Source of the DNA: Spinacia oleracea
Lineage: Eukaryota > Streptophyta > Magnoliopsida > Caryophyllales > Amaranthaceae
Assembly: GCF_020520425.1 (NCBI RefSeq)
Contig: NC_079489.1
Coordinates: forward strand, 15,772,001 to 15,836,000
Direction of reading: 5' to 3'
Length of the DNA stretch: 64,000 bases
The translations under genes and the position numbers were made by a program. Below the pieces are notes generated by a model. The model was not told the origin of the DNA and searched no databases. It worked only from the letters and a program-made list of their open reading frames with translations. Shown here piece after piece: positions 52,578-63,848 of the stretch. How positions within the stretch are numbered: position 1 is the stretch's first letter; each line of letters opens with the position of its first letter.

Positions 52578-54289
52578 ACCATGACCAAAAGACACAAAGC
52601 ACGTAGTCAGCGAAAGCTGAGTACTTACAAGGCTAGAGTGAAATAAAAATATAAACATGCATCACTCGCTAAAGTACTAATCAACATGCAAAAGCCATTT
52701 AATAAATAACAAATAAATCATGAATATAAGACTCGACTCTTGACTCACAATTTAATTAGAATAAGCTTCGAACGGGCCAAAAGAATATTCCATAAAGGAA
52801 GGTTGTTGGGAGCCCACCAAACACCATAATAAATAATATAATGAATATCGGACCATACCGACGGAATTCCAGCGCATAAATAAAATGAAACAACGTATTG
52901 TATCATTAGTAGGAGATCAAGCTTTCCGGCAAGTCTCTCCCCTTTGTTCATACTCAAGGTATATACGTTCCAAGAGTTTTGAAGCTTGTTCTGGTTGCAT
53001 TTTACGTTTATTGATATTTTATTAATAGCGAACTCGAGACTCAAACACACATACATTTAATAAACGACATCCAAAACAATCTCATTTTAATCCTTTAGGA
53101 CTTGTGATCAATAAATCAAGACGTAGTGAAATTACTACCAAGTTCCTTCTCACAAAAGGTGAGATTCCACATCATGCTTGTTAACATGAGGGTTGTGCCC
53201 TTGCACGACAAATCCTAATTCATTTCATACAAAATATTCCCAACTGAACCCTACATGTGCGGTGGCTTACGTGAGCGAACCCTTCACATGTGGTAAAATA
53301 ATAAGTACAACGAGGTACGAATAATTGGCTCAAAAGTATTCTAGACATCCCGTACAATAGCATAACAATAAATAATTCATCCCTTGCATGTGAAACAAAC
53401 CATACATGCATCAATATTGAACAACATGATTGACAATGAAATCCATACTCACAATAGTCCCAACATGCTTGTTCAATCAACAAATCAATAATTCCAATAA
53501 TAATAATTCACATGATTGTCCACCAAATCAAATATAAATCCACCAAGTTCATGCTATACAAATCACATCCATAAACAATCATGTAATGTCCCTTGACAAC
53601 TAGTGTGGTCGCCCTAGACTTGTACGTACCTTGAATACCTAAGTGTAGGGGCCACTTTGCAACACGATCACTCACTTAGAAATCACCTCCTATCATCAAA
53701 ATAATGAAACCTTAATTATTTCCATGTTCATTAAATTTCCAGCAACTTTATGAAATATAAAATCTTGATAATAATTAGAAATTGATCGTTCTTTAATAAA
53801 ATAATCGTTCAATTTGCAAAACTAATCCCTAGTATGAAAACATATTTTTTCCACCCTTAAAATCAATAAAAATTGACACTTTAAACCTTTTAATAAATCT
53901 GAAAATATAATTTATTATCATAATTAAATCAATCACCTAATTATGCTAATCAATTGACCCTTTAGGTCTAGGTTAAAACCCTGACTTTAATTCTCCAATA
54001 AAAATCACTTTAACACCATAAAAATCAAACCTTTATTAAATAAACAAATCTGAAAATTCATGCTTTAATAATGAAAATACGTCTCAAGAATCAAAACACG
54101 TAAAACATCACAATACGGTGTTCATAACCGTTTCCCAACATTTTAATTATTCAAAACAATAATAATATAATTTGAAATACGGAATTGAAATAGATTAGGT
54201 AAGGAAGAAGAGAATTATACCAATCCGGCCTATAACACGAAACAACCACGAATTAATTGTGATTGGGCAAAAGAATTGAATGAACAAGC

Positions 54290-54730
54290 AAGAACACACA
54301 CACACCTTGTGCGTGTGCGCGCGCGGCGAGGACGAAGAGCAGGGGCAGCAGCGCAGGGCGCTGACTCGAGGGCGAGAGGGCGAGGGCTGGCGCGAGCAAG
54401 AGGGACGAGGGAGTGCGTGTGGCTGGGCGAGAGCAGCGCACACAGCACAACAATAGCACAACAACAGCAGCAGGGAACGACGAGTGCACGGCTGCGAGAG
54501 GGAGCAAGAGGGAGTGCGCGAGTGTGGGGCAGCGATGGGTGACGAAGTGCGGGGCACAAGGCAAGGCATAACAGCACACGAGGCACGACGAGTGCCCGTG
54601 TTGTGCGGGTGGGGTGAGCCAACACAAGGAGAAGAGAGAGAGAGAGAGAAAGAGTGTGGGGCCAGAAAAAGAGGGAAGGCTTTAATGAAAAATAAGGGGA
54701 TCATTTAATGAGGAGAGTCCTATTTATAGG
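54290..54730 (-). promoter_or_regulatory. Promoter and GC-rich leader of the outer solo LTR
   Basis: TATA box cctataaatagg (complement of 54719-54730, palindromic). Downstream on the minus strand is a GC-rich, strongly strand-asymmetric region (54300-54640) whose open frames are C/T-rich and lack domains. A (GA)n run sits at about 54632-54650. Interpreted as LTR U3/R sequence, not a gene. Confidence 0.5.
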
Positions 54731-55680
54731 CTCTCAAATCCCTAATGGGCTAGGCTTAGAAATTTGACATTGGGCTTAGCATTAAATTATTGGGCTAGCT
54801 TTAGAGTTATGATTAAATTCTTTTGATTGGGCTCGTTTAATAAAACGAGTTGAACTTTTATTTAAAAACCCAAACCTTTAAAATTACTTGCGACCCATTA
54901 AGTTTCCCGACTCGAAAATTAAATTCGTTTCATAATTAATTAAAATAATAAATATTCTAATTAGTTAAAATACATTTAAATAATATTTAAATGCGAAATA
55001 AATTCTAAAAATCATAAAATGCTTTATAAATATAATAAAAATATATTTATAATTAATATAAAAATACGAGGTATTACAACTGCACTATTACTATTGATTT
55101 TCTAATATTAATATGAAAAATATCAATCACTTAACATACAAAAAATTTCAAATTATACACTGCACTATTACTATTGATTTTCTAATATCGCATTATATGT
55201 TACTAATAATTATAATATATATGATTTTACAATCTTAACAAATGAAGTTCAATTGCAATATAAAAATTTAGAGAAATCATTTAACTCTTATGTTTCTTAA
55301 ACTTAACTTATTTTTAAACATAATTTCTATTCAATTATCCCGAAAAAATGAAAATAAATTAAAAATAATGAGGTTTAATTTGTAGTTTACTTACGTAGTA
55401 TAATTCATGCTTAATTGACCACTTTAAACTAATTGTGTTTTATACAAATTCAAAATTTTAATACGTCGTAACAAAATTTTAGTTCATTAAAAGTATTTCT
55501 TATTTATAATATTATTTACGAGTAATTATAATACTCCGTAAACAAATTCAATTTCATCTGTACGTTGCACGAGTCCTAAGTAGCTATTTATATATTTAAA
55601 GTCGTTTCCCCGTATTTATAATTTTGAAATTTGACGTTTCCCGTATCCCGTTTCCCTGCATCCGTTTCCGTGCAACCTAG

Positions 55681-56806
55681 CCCCAACAACCTTGCTCCAG
55701 GATGTATGTCTTTGTTATCATAAGGTTTGAAAGGTTAGGGAATAATTTAAGGATATGTTAGGGATATATTAGAAACCCGAAGAACTGCTGAAAGATGCTA
55801 AGTCTCATGGAATTCCTTTGTTTAATGGAGAGACGCATTTCATACAATACACTACGTCCGCTTACCTTTGGACGGGAGAAGAACAAATTTTGGTTGTAAA
55901 AAAATTTCTGGACCATTCCCCGTGTATTGGGGTGATGTTCCTCAAAAGCGATTACAGTAAATATGATTTGGGGTTTATCATGGTGATAGAGAAAAAGAAA
56001 TGAACAAATACGTAAATGCATATGGGAAGAGGGTTAACAGAACGGCTCATCATTGTGTCGTATGTTTGGATTACTTTGAGTATCATAATGTGATATATGT
56101 TCGTTATTATAACCAAATTAGCGACCGCGATAAAGCCGATATGAGTCCATGTAAGAAAGGAATTTCTTGGACGAATGCTAAGAACTTGACGGAGTTGCAC
56201 TTTGGAGCATCTCTACTCCATGTCCATCCTCCACCTGTGCTACAATCCAAGTTTCAACTTGAAACACTCCCCCAAGAGACACAAAACACGATGGGAGTTG
56301 TTAATGCCATGCAAAAGTCTGAAGTTGAGAGTCATATTTTACGTACAAGTGCTGCTTTACACATAGATTAGGGTAGATCGGATGAAGCTAAAGAAACAAA
56401 TCGGTTGATTCAAGATACCGTTGAAGAAAATAGTAAGTCCTATAGTAAGCTGGAGATGTTTATCAATAGGTATGGCTTAATTGAAAGTGTTAGAGTGGGT
56501 TCGGAGAACTTCATTAAAGTAATCAGAGCTTACAAAGATTCTATGGAAAGGATGTTGACGAGGTGTGCCCATTGCCTATCAGCTTCACTACCAAATTATG
56601 CTAGTTGTTCGGTACTGCATTTGTCTATGATAATAATCTTATTTTTCTTACTTTGCAGGGTCTTTAAAGAAGAAGGGCATATTGGTTTCACTGGGCTGGG
56701 AGCTATCGTGCTTGATCAACAAGCTCAAATCATCCATGAAAAATCCTACTACTATGCTTTGGATTATTCCAGTTGTGGATGTCATGACAGTTATGGCTGG
56801 AGTTGA
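55681..56806 (+). pseudogene. Papain-like (C1A) protease-related pseudogene, copy B
   Basis: The similarity to copy A starts at 'ccccaacaaccttgctccag', so the Cys-25 exon is missing. It keeps 'EELLKDAKSHGIPLFNGETH', 'EEQILVVKKFLDHSPCIGVM' and, after a one-base frameshift near 55975, 'NAYGKRVNRTAHHCVVCLDY'. An in-frame TAG at 56369-56371 is followed in the same frame by about 65 more codons ('EAKETNRLIQDTVEENSKSY...') not seen in copy A. A further open stretch reaches the stop at 56806 after an intron-like gap (56605-56659). Overall it is a dead copy better preserved than A. The same protease caveat applies. Confidence 0.5.
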
Positions 56807-57170
56807 AGTGAAAGTGTTATGACATGTACCCCGAGGTCTTCAATTTTGTATTCTCAAAAATCATTTGTGTTAACAATTTTTAGTTTATCTTTGATAAAAA
56901 AAATTTACTGCATTTTGAAAGTGTCATGATTGGCACATGTTTAATTTAATTGAACTTTATATTATGAAAGTTCCCAATCAAATATGCAAAACTAGTTAAA
57001 GTTACGTGTTATACTGTTGAACTAGTAACTAGGGGAATCGATTTACCTTGTTTGCTTACGCCCAATTTATGGGAAGGTTCAAGTGTTAGCAAGGCTTAAA
57101 GACGAGTCCATTATGTTGTTACAAAGGTTACAAAGCACATTTAAGCCCTGTCGTAATTCCTAAAGAATTC

Positions 57171-57275
57171 GTGTTTGGGTTATAGGCCTGACATCATCTT
57201 GCATTCGTGTTTGGGTTATAAGCCTGCCATCATCTTGCATTCTTGCTTACCTGTGGCCTTTGGGTTATAGGCCTT
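57171..57275. repeat. Minisatellite, 36-bp unit, about 2.5 copies
   Basis: 'gtgtttgggttatag.cctg' units at 57171 and 57207, and a partial one near 57257. The first two units differ at two positions. Confidence 0.8.
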
Positions 57276-57299
57276 CTAGCTTGCTACGGGTGGGTGATA

Positions 57300-57485
57300 C
57301 TTCCTCCGTTTTGTATTAGTTGACACGTTTTGACTTTAGCACTATTTACACAAGTTACTTCGTCTACTTTTGTGATTTATAATTAAGAAAAAACATGATC
57401 ATGTGATGTTTTGTAAATTCATATCATAAATAAATATCAACTTTTATAATATTTGCAAATAATGGAAGATATTAATGTTAGAAAC
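57300..57485. mobile_element. Half of a Stowaway MITE
   Basis: A TA-preceded CTTCCTCCGTTTTGTATTAG terminus followed by typical Stowaway interior ('ttgacttta..actattt', 'ataaataaatatcaactttt'). The opposite terminus is missing. Confidence 0.5.
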
Positions 57486-58068
57486 AAGCAAACTATGGAT
57501 TGATATAAGTTTGCTGCTGTTGGATTTAAAAGGTTTCGCAAAATTGTTTTCGTTGTATTTTGTAGCTATTCCCTTGAATTCTAGCTTCATTTTAAGTTAT
57601 AGAAAGAACACAAACAAACGAATTCGACAGATGGAAAATAGCTAATGGTTGCAATAAGAAATGGAGACTGCACATACCAATGTCCAGGCATAACTTGACC
57701 CGAAACTTGTTGGATTTCTATTTCTAAAACACGGAGAATGGAGACCGCAAATATTTTTAGGACACAAGTGAACATCTAGATTTCACAAGCAACTGGAAAC
57801 CTATGACAAGCTTTGATACATCCTCTTTGTGTTTCTGCCTTCCAAAGCCACGGAGGTAAGGCAAACAAAAAGCAGGGTATTACAAGTCACAACCGGACCC
57901 CTAATTCAAAACATTGTCAACCCCATGATAAAAGCGTCACTAAACAAACATATTATTAATGTTCTTGTTCTTATTCAACTTCCTCCATCGTGTACAAAGT
58001 ATGAAACAACATTAAGCAAGCTTCCTCATCCCATACGTTCTTCAAGTATGAAACAACATTCAGCAAGA

Positions 58069-59968
58069 TTAATCATCCCAGACAAAATGAGGACTGAAAT
58101 CCAACATTGTAAGCTTTTCACCAGGTCCATCAGTTGGATGAGCAACCACTCCCGGACACATCGCACAACCAAGTTTCGCTTTGTTACCTGGTGAGCCATA
58201 TGAAAATATAGAGAATATGAAAAACCGGTAAAGTGAAAGGGATTGTAGGAGTATATTTTCATAAAGCCAGGGTAAGGGGGAAAAGAGCAATTAATTATTA
58301 AACATGAACCTACAAATTTACAGATTTCAATGCACTCAACTTAGGGTTGAAACCAAAAAAGGACAATTAAAGAAAATTTAACTTTGAAGTTCAAATGCAA
58401 CTACAAAAACAAAAGTCAACAATCAAGTATACTACTCCGTACTACTTTTTTATCAAAGAAAAAGAAAGAACCAAAGTAAAACAGTATGACATCATAAACA
58501 CATCATAAACAATAATATCATTGTATTGTATAATATAAAAGACATCGCTTTCAATGTTCAAAAAAAGGATCAGGGAAGCGATCGTTATAGGATTTCAATG
58601 AAAATCTCAAAAATAAAATATTTGTTAGAAGATAATCAAGAAAAACCCATCAAAAATGCTCTTAAAGATGGTAATACTTTCAACATGGCAGGTTTTACAT
58701 TATGGAGTATATCAGAATATTTGTGCGCCATATTCTGTCAACGCTTCTCTTCTCTTGCAAAAACTTTTTACAGAAACATTTGCATTTGCTTTGTTATCCT
58801 AATGCTGATAAGTGATAACCCAATAGACCAATTGGTCAAACACACTAAACATAAGATTTTTTCCACAACGCTTCCTAATACAAAGTACTCCGTATACATT
58901 ACACCCTTAAGGAAGCTTTTCTAACATATTGTTCGGTAATAAATAAAAGGTCAAGGTTGCCATAAAACTAGTTACAGAAAAACACATTATCAATTCCAGA
59001 TTCGGCAATGGATAATATGTAGAATAAGGCAACATCACGCAAATATAATACTAAAGTAAAAGTGATACAACAACTAGCCTAAGCCTAACATAATAATTAT
59101 CAATGACACGTACCATCCAATATCTGGTAAGAACTGGGAAACATTTCATCATCAGAGTCCGTTTCCATCTTAGCATAAAAACCTTGGTAGAAAAATCACT
59201 ACCATTCAATGGAATTGATTTAGGCTTGGCGGTGAAGTTGCAATGGAGGTAGAAGTCATAATCCCGGGAAACACAGACATCAAGGCAGTCGACAAGTTCA
59301 TAGTCAGTTTGCTGCAACAAGAAACGATATTCATGAAAAAAATCCATTAAAGGACATAATACAATACAAGGTAACAAACAACATTACATACATTTTCAGC
59401 ATTGAACAACTCCAAAACTTTCTTGGCACACGGCCTGATGCAGCCGACGCGGGCTTCTTTGTGACGCATCAGGTACACGTCAGAACGCCCGGGAAGAAAT
59501 ACATAAGGTGGATCCCAATCGGGCGAATAACGACGATTTTCGCTGCAACTTAACCAGGTAAATGAAAAACAAATTCAAATTCAAAATCAAACCAAATGGA
59601 CACACAAATTCAAAAGCAAACCCAATTTATTTTCAAACTCGAATTTAAAACAAAACCAATTTGCAACCCTAATTCGAAAGCTAACCAATTTGCAAACCCT
59701 AATTCCAAAGTAAACCAATTTACAACCCCAAATTCGAAAGCAAACCAATTTTCAACCCCAAATTCCAAAGCAACCCCAAATTCGAATAGTTAAAAAAATT
59801 TAGGGTTTTCGATTTCAGAATAATATATGCGTGTAAAAAATTGAAGTTATCTTACTGTGATAAAGCTACTTTGAATTCTTCCTTTAAGTCATCGACTATC
59901 TGTCTCAACGTATGCATATCAACAATAGCTTCAGGCGCAGCCATCCCCGGAACTTCAAGCGCAGCCAT
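58069..59968 (-). CDS. DUF3615-like plant protein, four exons, one-base frameshift in exon 3
   Basis: Minus-strand exons 59856-59968, 59392-59542, 59114-59311, 58069-58187, all GT..AG. It starts 'MAALEVPGMAAPEAIVDMHT' and continues 'HENRRYSPDWDPPYVFLPGR', 'VGCIRPCAKKVLELFNAEN' and 'YELVDCLDVCVSRDYDFYLH' with 'CNFTAKPKS'. It then needs another frame: 'FYAKMETDSDDEMFPSSYQI' joined to exon 4 'KAKLGCAMCPGVVAHP...WDD' and stop. The total is 581 nt, one short of 194 codons, so a base is missing in or near the T runs at 59175-59200. The layout (H.NF.AK, F.A.., CxxC) resembles plant DUF3615 proteins of unknown function; I hold this loosely. It may be a recent pseudogene or an assembly error. Confidence 0.6.
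59560..59790. repeat. Degenerate tandem repeat in intron 1 of the minus-strand gene
   Basis: About seven units of roughly 30 bp ('aattcgaaagcaaaccaatt.caacccc' and variants). The long plus-strand frame across it (59596-59793) is a product of the repeat. Confidence 0.75.
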
Positions 59969-60217
59969 CTCCAAAACCTATTTCTGTTTAAGCAAAATTA
60001 AAAAAGTATTCACTGCTTCTTTAATTAAATTAATAAATCAATTCCAATGTACTCCATAAATAAATAAACAGCTGCTTCTGTTGTGGAGACTCGTGAGAGA
60101 AGATGCAGAGATCGGAGAGACCGTCTGCTGCCACTTTTCGCCTTGAGAGAGAAACTAATTACGGAGTAATTTTGTTTTTTTAATCTTAAAAGGAAGAAAC
60201 TGATTAGATTTTGCAAC

Positions 60218-60304
60218 CACGGTGGATTCTTGTCATTTGTACTTGGGGGTACTAATAACGATGGCCCTAAATACACATGGACTAACCGTTGCCATATTAA
60301 TTCA
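60218..60304 (+). mobile_element. L1 LINE endonuclease fragment, left half
   Basis: The frame ending at 60304 reads 'GTNNDGPKYTWTNRCHINS', the GPKFTWTN block of plant L1 endonucleases. It stops exactly at the Helitron boundary and continues at 62357. Confidence 0.6.
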
Positions 60305-62356
60305 ACTGGTCTTTTGGCTCGTGCAAAGCACGAGCTTCACTTAGGATAAGCAGTTTATAACATAAAACATAACTATAGTTTTTATAAATTTTCTTTTGTA
60401 TGAGTGGATGTAATGTTCCAAAAAAAATGTATGTAATATTTATTAGACAATACTTTGTGCAAGAATGTTAAAAAAACAAAACATAGTTTTTTATTAGCTA
60501 CCCACTAAACCAGTCGAACAAACGCCTAATAATAGGCAAATCCCGGGGATGAAGTATAACAAAAGTTCCCTCAAAAACAATTAAGGGGCTTAACCTGTGA
60601 CCTCCAAGTCACAAGGTGAGTTATCCACCAAATTGTGTTGTTTATTCAATAGAACTATAGAAGTAGGTATTAATAGTGTGTGTCATTCCATAACAATATT
60701 TTTTAGACTCAGTTATCAAAGACTCATTCGATCTCATAGTCCTTGATGCTTTTGGTACATTTGGTTACGGGATTTGAGCTTTTGATCATATTGCATATAA
60801 CCATATAATTTTGCAGACTACAGAATCATTACCTTTGTTCTTTGTATCAGTACTCCTGCCTAGATGAAGGTGATGTCGGAGATACTTGTAAGGGCAATTG
60901 ATTTTTAACCTGGTAAAAGGTAATGCCATAGGAATTTTGGCTTAAAACTGTATTTGTCTTTGTTGATTATTTTTCCTTTTGTAAATACTTTCTTTCCTAT
61001 GTAGTAGTTAATATTTTTTTGAAAAATGTGTCATTATATTCCGAATATAGACTGAATTATGAAAGATGTTTAGAACTTTAGTAAAAGGATATGTTTATTC
61101 TAACTATTAATTTATGGTCTTTGAATTCAATGTATGTCGCGACTTGTTTTTATCACAAGAAACTTTAAAGAGCGAATACTGTATAATATTTTCAGCAAGA
61201 TAAATTACCGTGAGCCTAAATTCTCATAAGAAAAGTAAAACTTTTAAATAAGTCGTACTACATATATAATTTCCACAATATTGAAATTATTATTAATTCT
61301 CATAAATTTACACAAAAATGTGCTCATAAGAAATTTCTAACTTGGTAAAAACATAAAACAATACAAAGTATAACATAATCAGGGAAAATAGTAAAAATAT
61401 ATAGCATCCTTAAGTGGGAAAAAAATGATTACTCTGTTAAAGCTGAACTTATTACCTTGTAAAAATTAAATAGAACACAAATTACCAAATTTTAAAGGAT
61501 GTAACGCAATAAGAAGAATTTTTTTGAAGAATGTTTGGCAATTTTGCCCGATTTTTAGCAAAATGGATGCAGTAATCAAATGATTGAAGATTGAACCATT
61601 TAAATGACCAAATGAAAAAAAGTTATAGTGAACGAATTAGGGAAATACCTTGGTTATAATGAGTTCAAGAACCGAAAGAAATTACAGAGTAATTCTTAAC
61701 CATCTTGAGTATACACGAATTATTGGATAATACCTGAGGCCAAAACAACCAAAAATTTACAGATCGGAGTTATGCTTACATGTGATGTAGATGGGATAAT
61801 TATAAGAAAACCAAAATGAATATATAACTATGTAAATCGTCTTAAAGTAAAAAATTAAAAGAGGATGAACATCATAGAATAGAGAATGTAATTGAAGAGA
61901 AAATGGAAGATTGGAAGTGGTCTGATAAATACCGAGCACTTAACTGCAAAACCCATTAAAACCTGATGTTGTTTCAATTATGTATTAAATGGCTCATTGG
62001 TTTTTTTTAAAACATGTTGCCGTTTCAATTCATATTGAAGAAAGATGAAAAGGTGGAATCATTAAAGTTGTAACATTGAAGTTTATTTCTTTTCATATTT
62101 CTGTAACATTGAAGTTATGCATTAAATATTGAAGGAAGATGAAAAGGTGGAAGCATTGAACAATGTGGTGATTTACTGATTGTAAATTCACGTGGCTTAG
62201 TAAAAAGGAATGGAATAAAGTAATGACACATGGCAAAGTAAAATGCATGATGATTATGTGTCTGCCATGTGTCTTCAAAATAATGTTGCTTACGTGTCCT
62301 TAAATTGGAGTTGGTTTTCTTTTTTAAATACTAGGTATTGACTAGGTATTGATTGA
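60305..62356 (-). mobile_element. Non-autonomous Helitron (complete, minus strand), 2052 bp
   Basis: The 5' end on the minus strand is TCAATCAATACCTAG after A. The 3' end is an 8-bp-stem, 3-nt-loop hairpin (gctcgtgc/gcacgagc, 60317-60335), then 'caaaaga', CCAGT (a one-base variant of CTAGT) and T. The 5' 150 bp is related to the Helitron at 22080-23499 ('catgtgtcttcaaaata.tgttgctta'). The exact 5' end is slightly ambiguous because of a 'gatt' repeat; 62356 restores the LINE frame. No Rep-helicase. Confidence 0.75.
60540..60655 (-). mobile_element. SINE-like tRNA-related sequence inside the Helitron
   Basis: The minus strand reads 'tttggtggataactcacctt' followed by 'ggaggtcacaggttaagccc', which resembles A and B boxes with a diverged B box. 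Resemblance only; no tail or target duplication resolved. Confidence 0.3.
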
Positions 62357-62640
62357 TTGATTTTGGAGTCTCTAGACAGGGCTTGGGTTACTCAAGATTG
62401 GATAGGAAAATTTCCGAATGCTAGTTTAAAACACCTTCCTAGAGTCACGTCCGATCATTGTCCAATTCTCTTGATCTTAGAAAACCCAGTTCCCTCCAAT
62501 AGGCGTCAAACCGTTCCATTTTGAACCAATGCGGCTCATGGAGCCTTCTTTCGGTGGGGTGGTTCGAGGGGCTTGGGCGAGGGAATGTGATGGCCTGGCC
62601 AAAAATTTGATCTATTTAGGTGAGGAATTTTCTAATCGGA
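62357..62640 (+). mobile_element. L1 LINE endonuclease fragment, right half
   Basis: The frame from 62357 reads 'LILESLDRAWVTQDW', 'KFPNASLKHLPRVTSDHCPI', the SLIxERLDRA and LPRxxSDHxPI blocks of the L1 AP-type endonuclease C-terminus. A stop and degeneration follow from about 62520. It connects in phase with 60304. Confidence 0.75.
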
Positions 62641-63700
62641 ATTTAAATGAGTTTGGGAATATTTATGCATTACCAAGGTCTTTAAAAGTTAAAACTCTCG
62701 ATAAAAGATCAGTTTAGTCTTTTAACTTTGAAAAGTGTCGATTTAGTCCCTTAAAATAGATGGAATCAGTTAATTATATTAACACCGTTTGTTTTTCCTT
62801 TAAATTGAATAAAATAATAATAAAACTGTTTTAAAAAAATAAAAAACTAATTTATACGTGTTAAAATGATCGAAACCGCTAATTTTGATTATTACTTAGC
62901 CTTTTCATTTGTTTATTAAAATTTACACGCTTCATTCCCCCCCCCCCCCCTAGGTTCTTCCACTCATTTTTTGCGGTAATTTTTTTACTGTTCCCAACCC
63001 TATTTCCCCCATTTTTACTTCCCTATATTTATATTCCCCCCTTCCCTTCCCATTTCACTTTCAGTTGTCTTTTTCTAACTTATTCACAAAAACACAAAGA
63101 GCATTAGTAACTATTGCTATGTATTTTTTCTACATAATCATCAAAGCGAGTTGACCGTTGGGAAGGAGGACTACCTTCTAAGAAGCCGAGAGTGTCAAGG
63201 TGGGACAATGATACTTTCATTCGTCCTCTTTGTCAATTCTTTCATTAAAGTCGTCTTTTTTCTTTTTTTGTAGAGAAGCATGACAAAATTAGAATTTTTT
63301 ATTTAGTAATATTTACTCAAAATTCATGCTCGCATGTTCTTGGTAATGGTGTTTTATATGTTAATTTAAATAAACGTCACTTAATTTTGCATAATTTAAC
63401 ATTTTCAGTATGAACTAGAGTTCGTCAATTTTTTACTTTCCAATTTTTTATTCGAATTGATGCATGCATGTTCTTGAAAATGGTGTTTAATATGTTAACT
63501 TAAACAATTACTGTTTAAGTAATTAGGGTTTTTATTTACTAGTTTAACTAAGGGTTTCTAGTTAAATCTAAAACAGAGTTGCTTGATATTGACTTTGGGC
63601 TTTAATTTGACCTTAGGTGTGTATTCTCTACGGGAAAATCATCCCCTATGCTACGCACATGACATCCTTGTGAGTGAGATCTTCCCCAATTTAGACTGGA
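62641..63700. other. No gene recognised
   Basis: AT-rich sequence with a poly-C tract at about 62938-62951 and C/T-rich DNA to 63080, which may be a leader of a gene to the right. Two similar 'catgctcgcatgttcttg..aatggtgtttaatatgtta' phrases at about 63326 and 63462 form an imperfect direct repeat. Confidence 0.4.
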
Positions 63701-63848
63701 AGTCATAGGCTACTGTGCAGATGACCTGCAAGCAGTGGAGGAGGTGGTCGAAGCTTCGTTATCGCCTCTCATACTCGTACCCTCCAAGGAGCTACCATGG
63801 GTGATCATGGACCTTATCGAGTATAACGGAAGTGACTTCCACGCCTGA
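63701..63848 (+). other. Possible exon of an unidentified plus-strand gene
   Basis: After an AG acceptor-like site, 49 codons stay open: 'LEVIGYCADDLQAVEEVVEA', 'PLILVPSKELPWVIMDLIEY' and a TGA. The composition looks like real protein and is less AT-rich than its surroundings, but no family was recognised and no partner exon was found in the window. Confidence 0.25.

Larger units (their letters stand above)
45626..55078 (-). mobile_element. Solo LTR (Ty3/gypsy-like) interrupted by a nested LTR element
   Basis: The outer sequence starts TGTAACACCC (45626) and ends GGTATTACA (55078), the inverted termini of long gypsy LTRs. The flanks ACTGT and ACTGC match at four of five bases. Without the nested insert (about 45926-52577) it is about 2.8 kb. 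Orientation is minus: a TATA box 'cctataaatagg' (complement of 54719-54730) is followed downstream by a GC-rich transcribed-type region (54290-54700). The interior has no polyprotein. Duplicated 'actgcactattactattg' motifs lie just right of the insertion (55079 and about 55160). Confidence 0.6.
56807..58068. other. Intergenic: minisatellite, half MITE, 3' region of minus-strand gene
   Basis: No gene recognised. Contains the 36-bp tandem repeat, the Stowaway half and, near 57999-58065, a direct repeat of 'agtatgaaacaacatt.agcaag' just beyond the stop codon of the minus-strand gene. Confidence 0.4.

Noticed and set aside
54195-54708. Several long overlapping frames on both strands
   Set aside because: The region is a GC-rich, purine/pyrimidine-skewed part of the outer LTR; frames on both strands stay open because of composition and have no domains.
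57829-58194. Plus-strand 121-aa frame
   Set aside because: It overlaps the last exon of the minus-strand gene in antisense; the minus-strand splice-phase agreement is much stronger evidence.
59596-59793. Plus-strand frame rich in Asn, Lys and Pro
   Set aside because: It is a translation of the degenerate tandem repeat in intron 1 of the minus-strand gene.
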